Assembly (NCBI GenBank): GCA_964640325.1
Contig: CAZXID010000023.1
Location: 1-30,181, forward strand
Direction of reading: 5' to 3'
From: DAOQAU01 sp964640325
Lineage (GTDB): Bacteria > Cyanobacteriota > Vampirovibrionia > Gastranaerophilales > Gastranaerophilaceae
DNA length: 30,181 nucleotides
A program made the translations under genes and the position numbers. The notes under the pieces were generated by a model. That model saw nothing but the letters and a program-made list of their open reading frames with translations. It had not been told where the DNA came from and made no database searches. Below, in pieces: positions 15,339 through 22,731 of this stretch (position 1 is its first letter; every line of letters starts with the position of its first letter).

Positions 15339-16988
15339 ATGAAAGATATTTCTGTAATTGCACCTGTTAAAGAGCCCAAAGACATTGAGGAATTCATTCC
15401 TCACACAAAATGTCGCGATTTTTATGTTTATTATGACAGGTTTTTGAATAACAATTTTGATTATATAAACGAATTTATTGAGGCCGCCCACAAAAATTCT
15501 TGCAAAATTTATATAAATTTTAAACACGATATTTCAGAAGAAGATTTAGTTGAAATTAAAAAAATGATAAGGTTTTTAAAAACCACAAAGGTTGACGGAA
15601 TTTTCATTAACAGTTTTGCGGTTTTAGAGGCGATAAAGGTTTTTTCACTGCCCTTTAAGATAATTATAGATTCTTATTTTGATATTCATAATCTTTCGGG
15701 GATTGACTTTGTAAACACTTTTCACAAGGTTGACCAGATAATTATCACCGAAGAAATTTACATGAAAAATATCGCAAAAATAAAAAAATACACTAATCTT
15801 CCGCTTGCGATAGATTCTGATAATCTGCCATGGTGCGCCGAGGATATAAAAAAATTAAAAGCAATCGACAGTGTTGTTATTAAGGGTAAATTTGCCTCCC
15901 CGGAAGAAATTTTGGAAGGAATTGAACTTGTAGAAAAGATTTTGGACAAACCCAAAATGTTTAAAAATCAAAAACTCCCCTTTAAGCATGTTAGAAACAG
16001 TTTTTACAGAACAGACCATTTTTCAGGCGAGATGGTCAGTGCCGAGGGGCGCGATTTCAAATTTAGCCGAAATATTCAAAAATTTGACTGGCAAATCAAA
16101 CGCACAAAGCTTAAAAAAGAAACTTCATACAAAAAGAGCCCCGATTTTAAGATAAATTTAAGATTATCAGGGCTTGAACAGCTTAATCAGACTAAAAAAT
16201 TCATTCAGAAATTGGGTTATAATCCTATTGATTCAATAGAATACGGCGAAATTCTTTCTACGTCAGATCTTTCAAAAAGTAGTTTTAATGAAATTATTGT
16301 CAAAGTTAAGAAATTTTGTGAAGCGCAAGGAATAAAACTTCAGCTTTCGACTCCCAGAATTTTAATTGAAAGAGATTTTGACAGGGTTTTTGAATACGTA
16401 AAAAATCTTTGTCTGACCCCGCCGATACCAAGCACTTTGATAATTAACAATATAGGGTATTTTTGGGCTGTGATTAACGATAGTGATTTAAACAGAATTC
16501 CCATAGAAATAGGTCAGGGGATAAATCTTTTAAACAGCATGTCTATCACTTGTCTTAATAATCTTCATCCGATTGATACAGTTGATTTTACCGGTTTTAG
16601 TGAGGGCGAAAGTACAATTCACACAATCAAAAAAATCAAAAACACAATTAACAACAGAAAGTACACAATTGCCGGCAACATAAGGGTTCCGAGCTTAGGG
16701 CTTTGCCCGTTGAATAATGATTCTGCAATAATTTCAAGGCTTTCTTGCAAAGCGCCTTGTCATAAAGGTGAATATGCACTGAAAGACCCTTCTTTGAAAA
16801 AGATTTATCCTTTTACGGTCGACGGTTTTTGCAGGATGCACATGTTTGAAGACAAAATTATGCAAAGATTTGACCAGATTGAAGAGCTTAAAGAGGCGGG
16901 AATTAACGAATTTGTCTTTGATTTTTCTGCGCTGAATGCAAAATTTGTTCCTATTTTGCTTACAAATTTTTTGAATTTTCAAAAATAA
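15339..16988 (+). CDS. Double U32-family (UbiU/UbiV-like) iron-sulfur protein
   Basis: This 549-residue protein begins MKDISVIAPVKEPKDIEEFI, a typical first strand of the U32 peptidase-like barrel. The first half (1-205) is barrel-like and lacks a cysteine cluster. The second half (about 270-549) repeats the theme and has Cys456, 470, 474 and 498 in the pattern C-x13-C-x3-C-x23-C, consistent with the [4Fe-4S] site of UbiU/UbiV/TrhP/RlhA-type U32 proteins, which act in anaerobic quinone or RNA hydroxylation and not as proteases. The substrate is unknown. A longer open frame to 14949 runs antisense through the pilus gene and is rejected; the predicted promoter sits at 15326-15331. No partner gene is adjacent, and the protein could be a fused pair. 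Confidence 0.72.
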   Translation: MKDISVIAPVKEPKDIEEFIPHTKCRDFYVYYDRFLNNNFDYINEFIEAAHKNSCKIYINFKHDISEEDLVEIKKMIRFLKTTKVDGIFINSFAVLEAIKVFSLPFKIIIDSYFDIHNLSGIDFVNTFHKVDQIIITEEIYMKNIAKIKKYTNLPLAIDSDNLPWCAEDIKKLKAIDSVVIKGKFASPEEILEGIELVEKILDKPKMFKNQKLPFKHVRNSFYRTDHFSGEMVSAEGRDFKFSRNIQKFDWQIKRTKLKKETSYKKSPDFKINLRLSGLEQLNQTKKFIQKLGYNPIDSIEYGEILSTSDLSKSSFNEIIVKVKKFCEAQGIKLQLSTPRILIERDFDRVFEYVKNLCLTPPIPSTLIINNIGYFWAVINDSDLNRIPIEIGQGINLLNSMSITCLNNLHPIDTVDFTGFSEGESTIHTIKKIKNTINNRKYTIAGNIRVPSLGLCPLNNDSAIISRLSCKAPCHKGEYALKDPSLKKIYPFTVDGFCRMHMFEDKIMQRFDQIEELKEAGINEFVFDFSALNAKFVPILLTNFLNFQK

Positions 16989-17019
16989 GTAACTGCGACA
17001 ATTAAAAAAAAATTGATTG

Positions 17020-17028
17020 TGCTAAAAT
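17020..17028 (+). promoter_or_regulatory. Extended -10 promoter of the small exported protein gene
   Basis: TGCTAAAAT gives initiation near 17035 and a leader of about 27 bases that contains GAGAGGG, a good ribosome binding site, before ATG 17063. Confidence 0.5.
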
Positions 17029-17062
17029 GATTTTAGAAATTTTAAAGAGAGGGTAGAAAATA

Positions 17063-17578
17063 ATGAGAAATAAAATAAGTTTGTTTTTGGCTTTAACAGT
17101 TGCAATTTTAGGTTTTGGGCTTGCATTTGACGTTCAGGCACAGCCTCAAAAGAAAAATTCAGCCGTTGTCCAAAAACCCGTCGTACAACCTGCAGCACCT
17201 GTTTATGTTGATGCTAAATCGCTTGATATAGTGGCAAATCCGACAAAATACTTGAATAAAAGGGTTAAAATTAATGCCAAATTCGATAAATTTTCAACTT
17301 TGGGGCTTGATTATAAACCTGCTTTTAGAAGTTCGGAAAAATACATAAGCTTTTTGATTAAAAGAGATGATGTAATAAACCATGTCGTCCCGCTTTCTGA
17401 GATGAAAATATTTATGAAAAGAGACGAAGCAGAAAAACATATAGACCTTGAACCCGATGATATAGTTGAATTTGATGCGTATGTTTTTTCAAACGCTTTG
17501 GGTGATCCATGGCTTGAGGTTGAAAAATTTAGGGTTTTAAGCTCAAAGGCAAAGGATAAAAAAGTAAATAGTAAATAG
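17063..17578 (+). CDS. Small exported protein, unknown, possibly OB-fold
   Basis: This 171-residue protein has a clear Sec signal peptide (basic MRNK, hydrophobic core to residue 22, likely cleavage after VQA at 26). A Gln/Pro/Val-rich linker follows, then a domain of about 110 residues: LDIVANPTKYLNKRVKINAKFDKF, then YISFLIKRDD and DIVEFDAYVFSNALGDPWLEVEKFRVL. The order of a strand with VKINAKFDKF and a late DIVEFDAYV/WLEVEKF is the way small OB-fold proteins often look, but this is a guess from pattern. The mature protein should be periplasmic. The C-terminus (KVNSK) is encoded by a heptamer array that also gives the stop. Confidence 0.75.
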   Translation: MRNKISLFLALTVAILGFGLAFDVQAQPQKKNSAVVQKPVVQPAAPVYVDAKSLDIVANPTKYLNKRVKINAKFDKFSTLGLDYKPAFRSSEKYISFLIKRDDVINHVVPLSEMKIFMKRDEAEKHIDLEPDDIVEFDAYVFSNALGDPWLEVEKFRVLSSKAKDKKVNSK

Positions 17579-17590
17579 TAAATGGTGAAT
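17563..17590 (+). repeat. Heptamer tandem array (AGTAAAT)n, copy 2
   Basis: AGTAAAT at 17563-17569, 17570-17576 and 17577-17583, then GGTGAAT 17584-17590 and AGAAGG. The order of units and the trailing AGAAG match the array at 2339-2362. The stop codon of the exported protein (TAG 17576-17578) lies inside it. Confidence 0.8.
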
Positions 17591-17614
17591 AGAAGGCAGA
17601 CTATTAAAAAACTT

Positions 17615-17670
17615 AGTCACTCAGTCACTTTTATAACCTTTCAGCCCTTCACCCTTTCAGCCCTTCAGCC
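17615..17670 (+). repeat. Direct repeats downstream of the exported protein gene
   Basis: AGTCACT occurs twice with one base between (17615-17629). CCTTTCAGCCCTTCA then occurs twice at 17637-17651 and 17653-17667, one base apart. Both are built of heptamer-like pieces (CTTTCAG, CCCTTCA). Related sequence recurs at 20350-20381 and, inverted, near 20270-20300. Confidence 0.7.
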
Positions 17671-17703
17671 AAATACATTTTAATAGACAAAACATAAAAT
17701 TTA

Positions 17704-17712
17704 TGCTATAAA
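17704..17712 (+). promoter_or_regulatory. Extended -10 promoter of the GH57 gene
   Basis: TGCTATAAA reads as TG, C, TATAAA. Initiation near 17719 leaves a leader of about 26 bases containing GGAG (17734-17737), seven bases before ATG 17745. Confidence 0.5.
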
Positions 17713-17744
17713 AGTGTTACCGTTTAGTTATTCGGAGTTTAGGA

Positions 17745-20240
17745 ATGAGTCATAAAGAAGTTTTTCTTGCAATCCACGGACATTTTTATCAGCCCCCCAG
17801 GGAAAACCCTTGGCTTGAAGCAATTGAATTGCAAGATACCGCCGCTCCTTTTCACGATTGGAACGAGAGGATAAACAACGAATGTTATAATCCTAATTCC
17901 GTTTCAAAAATAGTTGACAGCAGAAACAGGATTCTTGATGTTGTAAATAACTATTCTATGATAAGTTTTAACTTCGGACCGACGCTTCTTTCATGGATGG
18001 AAAACTTTGCCCCGCTTGCATATGAGCGTGTAATAAAAGCCGATATCGAAAGTGTTCACCAAAGAAGCGGGCATGGAAATGCCATAGCACAAGTTTATAA
18101 TCACATGATAATGCCGCTTGCAAACGAGCAGGATAAACAAACACAAGTTATTTGGGGGATAAAAGATTTTGAGACTCGATTTGGCAGAAAGCCCGAGGGC
18201 ATGTGGCTTGCTGAAACTGCTGTTGACGATGATACTTTGCGAGTGCTGGCGGAAAATGATATAAAATTTACCATACTTTCTCCTTATCAGGCATTAAAAT
18301 TCAGAAAACTGGACCAAAAGGAATGGACTGATGTAAGCTGGGGAAATATTGATCCTGCAATGGCTTACAGATATTACATAAAATCTTCGCCTGAAAAATA
18401 TATAGATTTGTTTTTCTATGACGGTGCGATTTCAAAATCTGTGGCTTTTGATGATATATTAAAAGACGGAAACAAGTTTATAAGAAGGCTCAAAGAAGGA
18501 GTTTCCGACCACAGGGAATATCCTCAGCTTATAAATATTGCAACTGACGGGGAAAGCTACGGTCATCATACAAAATTCGGTGATATGGCACTTTCTTATG
18601 TGCTTCGCGTAAAGGCTAAAGAAGAAGGGTTTACCCTTGTAAATTATTCACAATATCTTTCCAAATACCCCAGTCTTTATGAAGTTGATATAAAACAGTC
18701 ATCATCTTGGAGTTGTTTTCACGGGATAGGTCGTTGGAAAGAAGATTGCGGGTGCTCAACAGGAGGCCATCCGGGCTGGAATCAAAAGTGGAGAAAACCT
18801 CTTCGTGATGCGCTTGATTATTTGAGAGACGAGCTTTGTGTAATTTTTGAAAAAGAGGGCAAAATTTATTTTAAATCTTCTTGGGAGGCAAGAGATAACT
18901 ATATTGACGTTATTTTAGACAGAAGTGAAATGACTGTTAAAAAATTCCAGAAGGAAAATTTTAAACCGGAATTATCTGAAGAACAAAAAGTTAAGGCAAT
19001 GGAGCTTCTTGAAATGCAGCGTCAGGCAATGCTTATGTATACAAGCTGCGGTTGGTTTTTCTCCGAGATTTCAGGAATTGAAACCACACAAATTATGAAA
19101 TATGCCGCGCGTGCTATGCAGCTTGCACAGAATTTTGCAAAAAAAGATTTGGAAAAACATTTTCTTGAACTTCTTGAGGAGGCAAAGAGCAATTTTGCCG
19201 AATTTGGAACAGGCAAAGATGTTTTTGAACGTTTTGTAAAACCCTCAATTGTGACTACAAAGCAAATAGCAAGCCTTTGGGCGGTTTCTTCTTTATATCA
19301 GGAATTTGACGAGGAAGAAGATGTTTATTGTTACAAAATAAAGAAAAATTCTTATAAAAAAGTTCAAAAGGGTACTTCGCAGCTTGTTATGGGGCATATC
19401 GAAATCCAATCAAAAATTACTTTACAAAAGTCAAACGTTATGTTTGCATTAGTTCAGTATTCCGGAGGGGACTTCCACTGTGCTATAAAAGAATTCAGCG
19501 TGGAAAGCGATTATATAAGCACTCAAAAAGAACTTTTCAGAATTTTTATGCTTAATCCTCTTACAGAGATAATAAGAGCCATGGACGAATACTTTGGCAA
19601 GGAATATTTTACTCTCAAAGACATCTTCATCGAAGAAAGAAGAAAAATACTTGAAATTATGCTCAAGGGTAAAATGAATAAATTTGCCCAAGCGTATCAA
19701 GAAATGTACAGCGAAGGCAAAAGTTCGATTTATCATATGCAAAGTTTGGGACTTAGTATTCCTGATGAATTTAAGATTTCCGCAGGCTATACTTTGAGCC
19801 GTCAATTTAATGATTTAATAGTTCATTCGAGCGGATTTCTTGACAGTAATATAATTCAGCAGGCTGTTGATATTAATTACGAAACAAAAAGAATCGGAAT
19901 TAATATAGATAAAAAACCTACCAATCAGATTTTCAGTCAAAAAATCACACAAAATATTTCACGGCTTGCCCAAAGCCTCGAAATTCAGCAGGCAGAGGCC
20001 ATTTTAGAAATTTTTGACAATGTTGAAAAGCTTGAGCTGGAAGTTGACATCGCTGAGTCTCAAAATATATATTTTACAAAAATTTATCACGAGATAGGCG
20101 ATATTATAGAAAACATGACCAAAGCAAGCAGGGCTGAGGATAGAAATTTTATATTAATTTTGCTTGATATAGGACAAAAACTCAATATTAATACGGAATT
20201 TTATCGCTCAATGCTGGATAAAGTATTGATAAAGAAGTGA
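17745..20240 (+). CDS. GH57 family glycoside hydrolase-like protein with DUF3536
   Basis: This 831-residue protein starts with the GH57 first motif HGHFYQPPRENPW (11-23). The nucleophile-bearing motif GMWLAETAVD has Glu157, and TDGESYGHHTKFGDMAL (about 267-283) matches the region of the acid/base Asp. A conserved Cys/Gly patch, DCGCSTGGHPGWNQKWR, lies near 340-356, and the rest (about 360-600 and beyond) is the DUF3536 region of this subfamily, ending in a helical tail. Family members act on alpha-glucans (amylase, branching, transferase activity), so a cytoplasmic role in glycogen-like polymer metabolism is likely, but the subfamily is poorly characterised. No signal peptide is seen. It has its own promoter and ribosome binding site. 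Confidence 0.9.
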   Translation: MSHKEVFLAIHGHFYQPPRENPWLEAIELQDTAAPFHDWNERINNECYNPNSVSKIVDSRNRILDVVNNYSMISFNFGPTLLSWMENFAPLAYERVIKADIESVHQRSGHGNAIAQVYNHMIMPLANEQDKQTQVIWGIKDFETRFGRKPEGMWLAETAVDDDTLRVLAENDIKFTILSPYQALKFRKLDQKEWTDVSWGNIDPAMAYRYYIKSSPEKYIDLFFYDGAISKSVAFDDILKDGNKFIRRLKEGVSDHREYPQLINIATDGESYGHHTKFGDMALSYVLRVKAKEEGFTLVNYSQYLSKYPSLYEVDIKQSSSWSCFHGIGRWKEDCGCSTGGHPGWNQKWRKPLRDALDYLRDELCVIFEKEGKIYFKSSWEARDNYIDVILDRSEMTVKKFQKENFKPELSEEQKVKAMELLEMQRQAMLMYTSCGWFFSEISGIETTQIMKYAARAMQLAQNFAKKDLEKHFLELLEEAKSNFAEFGTGKDVFERFVKPSIVTTKQIASLWAVSSLYQEFDEEEDVYCYKIKKNSYKKVQKGTSQLVMGHIEIQSKITLQKSNVMFALVQYSGGDFHCAIKEFSVESDYISTQKELFRIFMLNPLTEIIRAMDEYFGKEYFTLKDIFIEERRKILEIMLKGKMNKFAQAYQEMYSEGKSSIYHMQSLGLSIPDEFKISAGYTLSRQFNDLIVHSSGFLDSNIIQQAVDINYETKRIGINIDKKPTNQIFSQKITQNISRLAQSLEIQQAEAILEIFDNVEKLELEVDIAESQNIYFTKIYHEIGDIIENMTKASRAEDRNFILILLDIGQKLNINTEFYRSMLDKVLIKK

Positions 20241-20245
20241 CGCAG

Positions 20246-20381
20246 TTAGGAGTGAGGGGTGAGAAGATCTGAAAAGTTGAATAGGTGAAAAGCTGAAAAG
20301 TTTAAATATGTCATTGCGAGGGCCATGCCCGAAGCAATCCAAAATAACTCTTCAGCCATTCGGCCGTTCACCTTTTCAGCC
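20246..20381 (+). repeat. Composite repeat block between GH57 and mazG
   Basis: First comes a stretch of GGAGTGA, GGGGTGA and TGAAAAG-type units (20246-20300). Next is a dispersed-repeat-like hairpin (20309-20340) with outer ATTGC/GCAAT and inner GGGC-CAT-GCCC stems. Last is a TTCAGCC...TTCACCTTTTCAGCC stretch (20350-20381) that is roughly the inverse of the first. It gives an open frame into mazG that I do not regard as coding. Confidence 0.65.
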
Positions 20382-20387
20382 AATATT

Positions 20388-21164
20388 ATGTACAAAAATT
20401 TAGAAGAATTAATTGAAATAGTAAGAATTTTACGCTCGCCAAGCGGTTGTCAGTGGGACAGAGAGCAAACTCATGTTTCGCTTAAACCCAATATGCTTGA
20501 AGAAGCCTATGAGGCGGTTGATGCTATTGATAATAATGATTTGAAGCACTTAAAGGAAGAATTGGGCGATGTTTTGTTGCAGATAGTTTTGCACTCTCAA
20601 ATCGCACAGGAGCAAAAAGCTTTTAATATCGATGATGTTGCAAAAGGAATTAAAGATAAGTTAATACGCAGGCATCCGCACGTTTTTGGCGATGTAAAGG
20701 TTAATTCCACAAAAGAAATTTTGGACAATTGGGAAGAAATAAAAAAAGAGGAAAAACCGCACAGAAATTCTGTTATGGACGGGGTTTCAAAAAGTCAGCC
20801 GGCTTTGATGTCAGCACAAAAAATAAGCAAAAAAGCCGTTAAAGTGGGATTTGAATGGGATTGTGAAAAAACACTTTACGATTGTGTTTTTTCCGAATTT
20901 GAGGAATTTAAGCAGGCATGTGCGGGTAAAAACCCCGAAGAAATGGAAGAAGAAATGGGCGATATTTTGTTTGCGGTGGTAAACCTTGCCCGTTGGAATA
21001 AAATTGATGCCGAACAGGCGCTTTTGAAATCAAACAAAAAATTTATAAAAAGGTTTAAAAAAATGGAAGAGCTTGCCACAAAACCTTTGCGGGAATATTC
21101 GTTTGAAGAATTTGATAAACTTTGGAAAAAAGCAAAAAAGCAAACAATCATCAATAATTTATAG
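20388..21164 (+). CDS. mazG: Nucleoside triphosphate pyrophosphohydrolase MazG
   Basis: MazG hydrolyses NTPs/dNTPs to the monophosphate and pyrophosphate and is tied to nutritional stress and clearing of abnormal nucleotides. This 258-residue protein has two MazG domains as in E. coli. The first holds SPSGCQWDREQTH (17-29) and the metal-binding EExxE/ExxD set in MLEEAYEAVDAI and EELGDVLLQ; the second has WDCEKTLYDCVFSEFEEF and EEMGDILFAVVN. The conserved proline of CPWD is Gln here. I start it at ATG 20388 (MYKNLEELIEIV), the family N-terminus; the open frame extends 21 codons further upstream through repeat DNA, which I reject. No strong ribosome binding site is visible. Confidence 0.92.
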   Translation: MYKNLEELIEIVRILRSPSGCQWDREQTHVSLKPNMLEEAYEAVDAIDNNDLKHLKEELGDVLLQIVLHSQIAQEQKAFNIDDVAKGIKDKLIRRHPHVFGDVKVNSTKEILDNWEEIKKEEKPHRNSVMDGVSKSQPALMSAQKISKKAVKVGFEWDCEKTLYDCVFSEFEEFKQACAGKNPEEMEEEMGDILFAVVNLARWNKIDAEQALLKSNKKFIKRFKKMEELATKPLREYSFEEFDKLWKKAKKQTIINNL

Positions 21165-21190
21165 TTTTTTCATAAGTCGAATTCTAAATA

Positions 21191-21219
21191 TTGATTTTAT
21201 TTTTTGCTTAAAATATAAT
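21191..21219 (+). promoter_or_regulatory. Consensus promoter of the LCP gene
   Basis: TTGATT (21191-21196), 17 bases, TATAAT (21214-21219). Initiation near 21226 excludes a TTG start at 21219 and supports ATG 21249, with a leader of about 23 bases that lacks a Shine-Dalgarno sequence. Confidence 0.7.
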
Positions 21220-21248
21220 TGAAACAGCCAAATTTTAAAAATAAAAAT

Positions 21249-22571
21249 ATGACAGAAAATAAAAACCCGAAAGAAAAATACAGTGTTTTTTTGAAGCACG
21301 TTGCAGAAGAAAAAGAGGAAACATCAAAATTTGCAAAAACTTTGTTGGTACTTGTTTTTCTTGTTTGTGCTCTTGTTGTGGTTTTTTTGTTTTTGCTTGA
21401 CGATCAAGAAACAGTAGAGCAGCTTTTCGGACATGACAATGCTGTTTCAAAAACGCTTATAGAGTTTGTTCAAAGTCGTTCTCACAAAACTCGTGCAGAA
21501 TTTTCTATTCCGTTTTTGCCTCACAAGCAAAACATTTTGCTTTTGGGCGTGGATTCAAACGGTTCAGATACAGATCCTTGGGAAGGGACCCGTTCAGATA
21601 CCATAGTTTTGCTAAATATTGATCCTAAAACCCGTTCTGTAAATGCGATTTCTATTCCAAGAGATTCAAAAGTTTATCTTGCGGGAGATTTTGGCGTTCA
21701 AAAAATAAATGCAGCACATGCTCTTGGCGGAATTAAGCTTACCAAAAGAACTGTTGAAGAAGCACTCGGGGTAAAGGTTGACAGATATATAGTCGTAAGT
21801 GATCAAGCTGTCAGAAAAATTGTTGATGCAATCGGCGGAGTCCCGATTTATGTGGAAAAAAACATGTTTTATAACGATTATTCCGGTAATCTTCATGTAA
21901 ACTTGACCAAAGGACTCCATGTTTTAGATGGAAGAAATTCTGTCGGATATTTAAGATACAGAAAAGACGGACTTGGAGATATAGGAAGAACACAAAGGCA
22001 GCAATGGTTTTTAAGGGGGCTTTTAGAAAAAATTCAAACTCCGCAAGCAATAATGAAGCTTCCCGAGATGATAAATATTGCCTCTACTTATGTAAAAACG
22101 GATTTGTCTTTGTATGAAATGTCGCAGTATGCCGCTATGGCCAAAAGCTTTGATGTTAACAAAATTGAGGTTGCAACGCTTCCGGGCGCACCAAATAAAA
22201 AAGGTTATACAAGTTATTGGATCTTAGATCCTGACAAAACTCAGGAGGTTGTAAACAGGCTTATATATAGGGATAGACCTGATGTTTCGGATAAAAAATT
22301 TGTGGCAGGAATTATGTACTCTCCCGAAAAAGAGCACGAAGCTATGGAGGTTAAGGCAAAGCTTGAAGAAATGAATTTTGAAGTGAACTGTGTAGGCAGA
22401 GGGCACCTTCCTCATTCACAGTTTGTTGCAAATTCCAGCAGTGTTACAAATGAATTTTTCAGCTGGATTAAAAGAAAAATACCCGCAATAAGAAGAAGCC
22501 AATTTGTTTATGATCCGAATAAATTTTACTGTGTAAACAGTGATTTTGTAATTATTCTCTCCGGTCAATAA
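21249..22571 (+). CDS. LytR-CpsA-Psr (LCP) family glycopolymer transferase
   Basis: This 440-residue protein has a cytoplasmic N-terminus, one membrane segment (about 30-50, TLLVLVFLVCALVVVFLFLL), a short stalk, and an LCP domain (about 95-265). LCP landmarks are NILLLGVDSNG, the GTRSDTIVLLNID stretch with Arg115 and Asp117, the arginine in SIPRDS (138), and YLRYRKDGLGDIGRTQRQQ with its arginines. LCP proteins move undecaprenyl-linked glycopolymers onto peptidoglycan or a similar acceptor on the outer face of the membrane. A LytR_C domain follows (about 352-440, FVAGIMYSPEKEHEAMEV). ATG 21249 is chosen because TATAAT overlaps the earlier TTG. A terminator-like hairpin follows the stop. The glycan is unknown. 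Confidence 0.92.
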   Translation: MTENKNPKEKYSVFLKHVAEEKEETSKFAKTLLVLVFLVCALVVVFLFLLDDQETVEQLFGHDNAVSKTLIEFVQSRSHKTRAEFSIPFLPHKQNILLLGVDSNGSDTDPWEGTRSDTIVLLNIDPKTRSVNAISIPRDSKVYLAGDFGVQKINAAHALGGIKLTKRTVEEALGVKVDRYIVVSDQAVRKIVDAIGGVPIYVEKNMFYNDYSGNLHVNLTKGLHVLDGRNSVGYLRYRKDGLGDIGRTQRQQWFLRGLLEKIQTPQAIMKLPEMINIASTYVKTDLSLYEMSQYAAMAKSFDVNKIEVATLPGAPNKKGYTSYWILDPDKTQEVVNRLIYRDRPDVSDKKFVAGIMYSPEKEHEAMEVKAKLEEMNFEVNCVGRGHLPHSQFVANSSSVTNEFFSWIKRKIPAIRRSQFVYDPNKFYCVNSDFVIILSGQ

Positions 22572-22591
22572 TTTTTTATTTTTTATGTTTT

Positions 22592-22649
22592 GAGGACATG
22601 GAATAATTCTTGAAATTGTATATTTTGGAATTATTCAGTGCCCTCTTTT
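22592..22649 (+). terminator. Hairpin terminator after the LCP gene
   Basis: Two 18-base arms (22592-22609, GAGGACATGGAATAATTC, and 22628-22645) pair at 15 Watson-Crick positions plus one G-T, with a perfect 9-bp core and an 18-base loop. Four Ts and later a second T-run follow. It is likely a Rho-independent terminator or an attenuator ahead of the sigma factor gene. Confidence 0.6.
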
Positions 22650-22731
22650 GAAACAAATTTTTATCCTTTTCGTCTGATTTAAAAAGACCATTAGGGTTTT
22701 TGTCGTTGAGGTATTTTTTGGAGGATTTAAA

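Noticed and set aside
20325..20387. 21-codon extension of mazG
   Set aside because: It is encoded by dispersed repeat sequence, and the protein's family N-terminus starts at ATG 20388.
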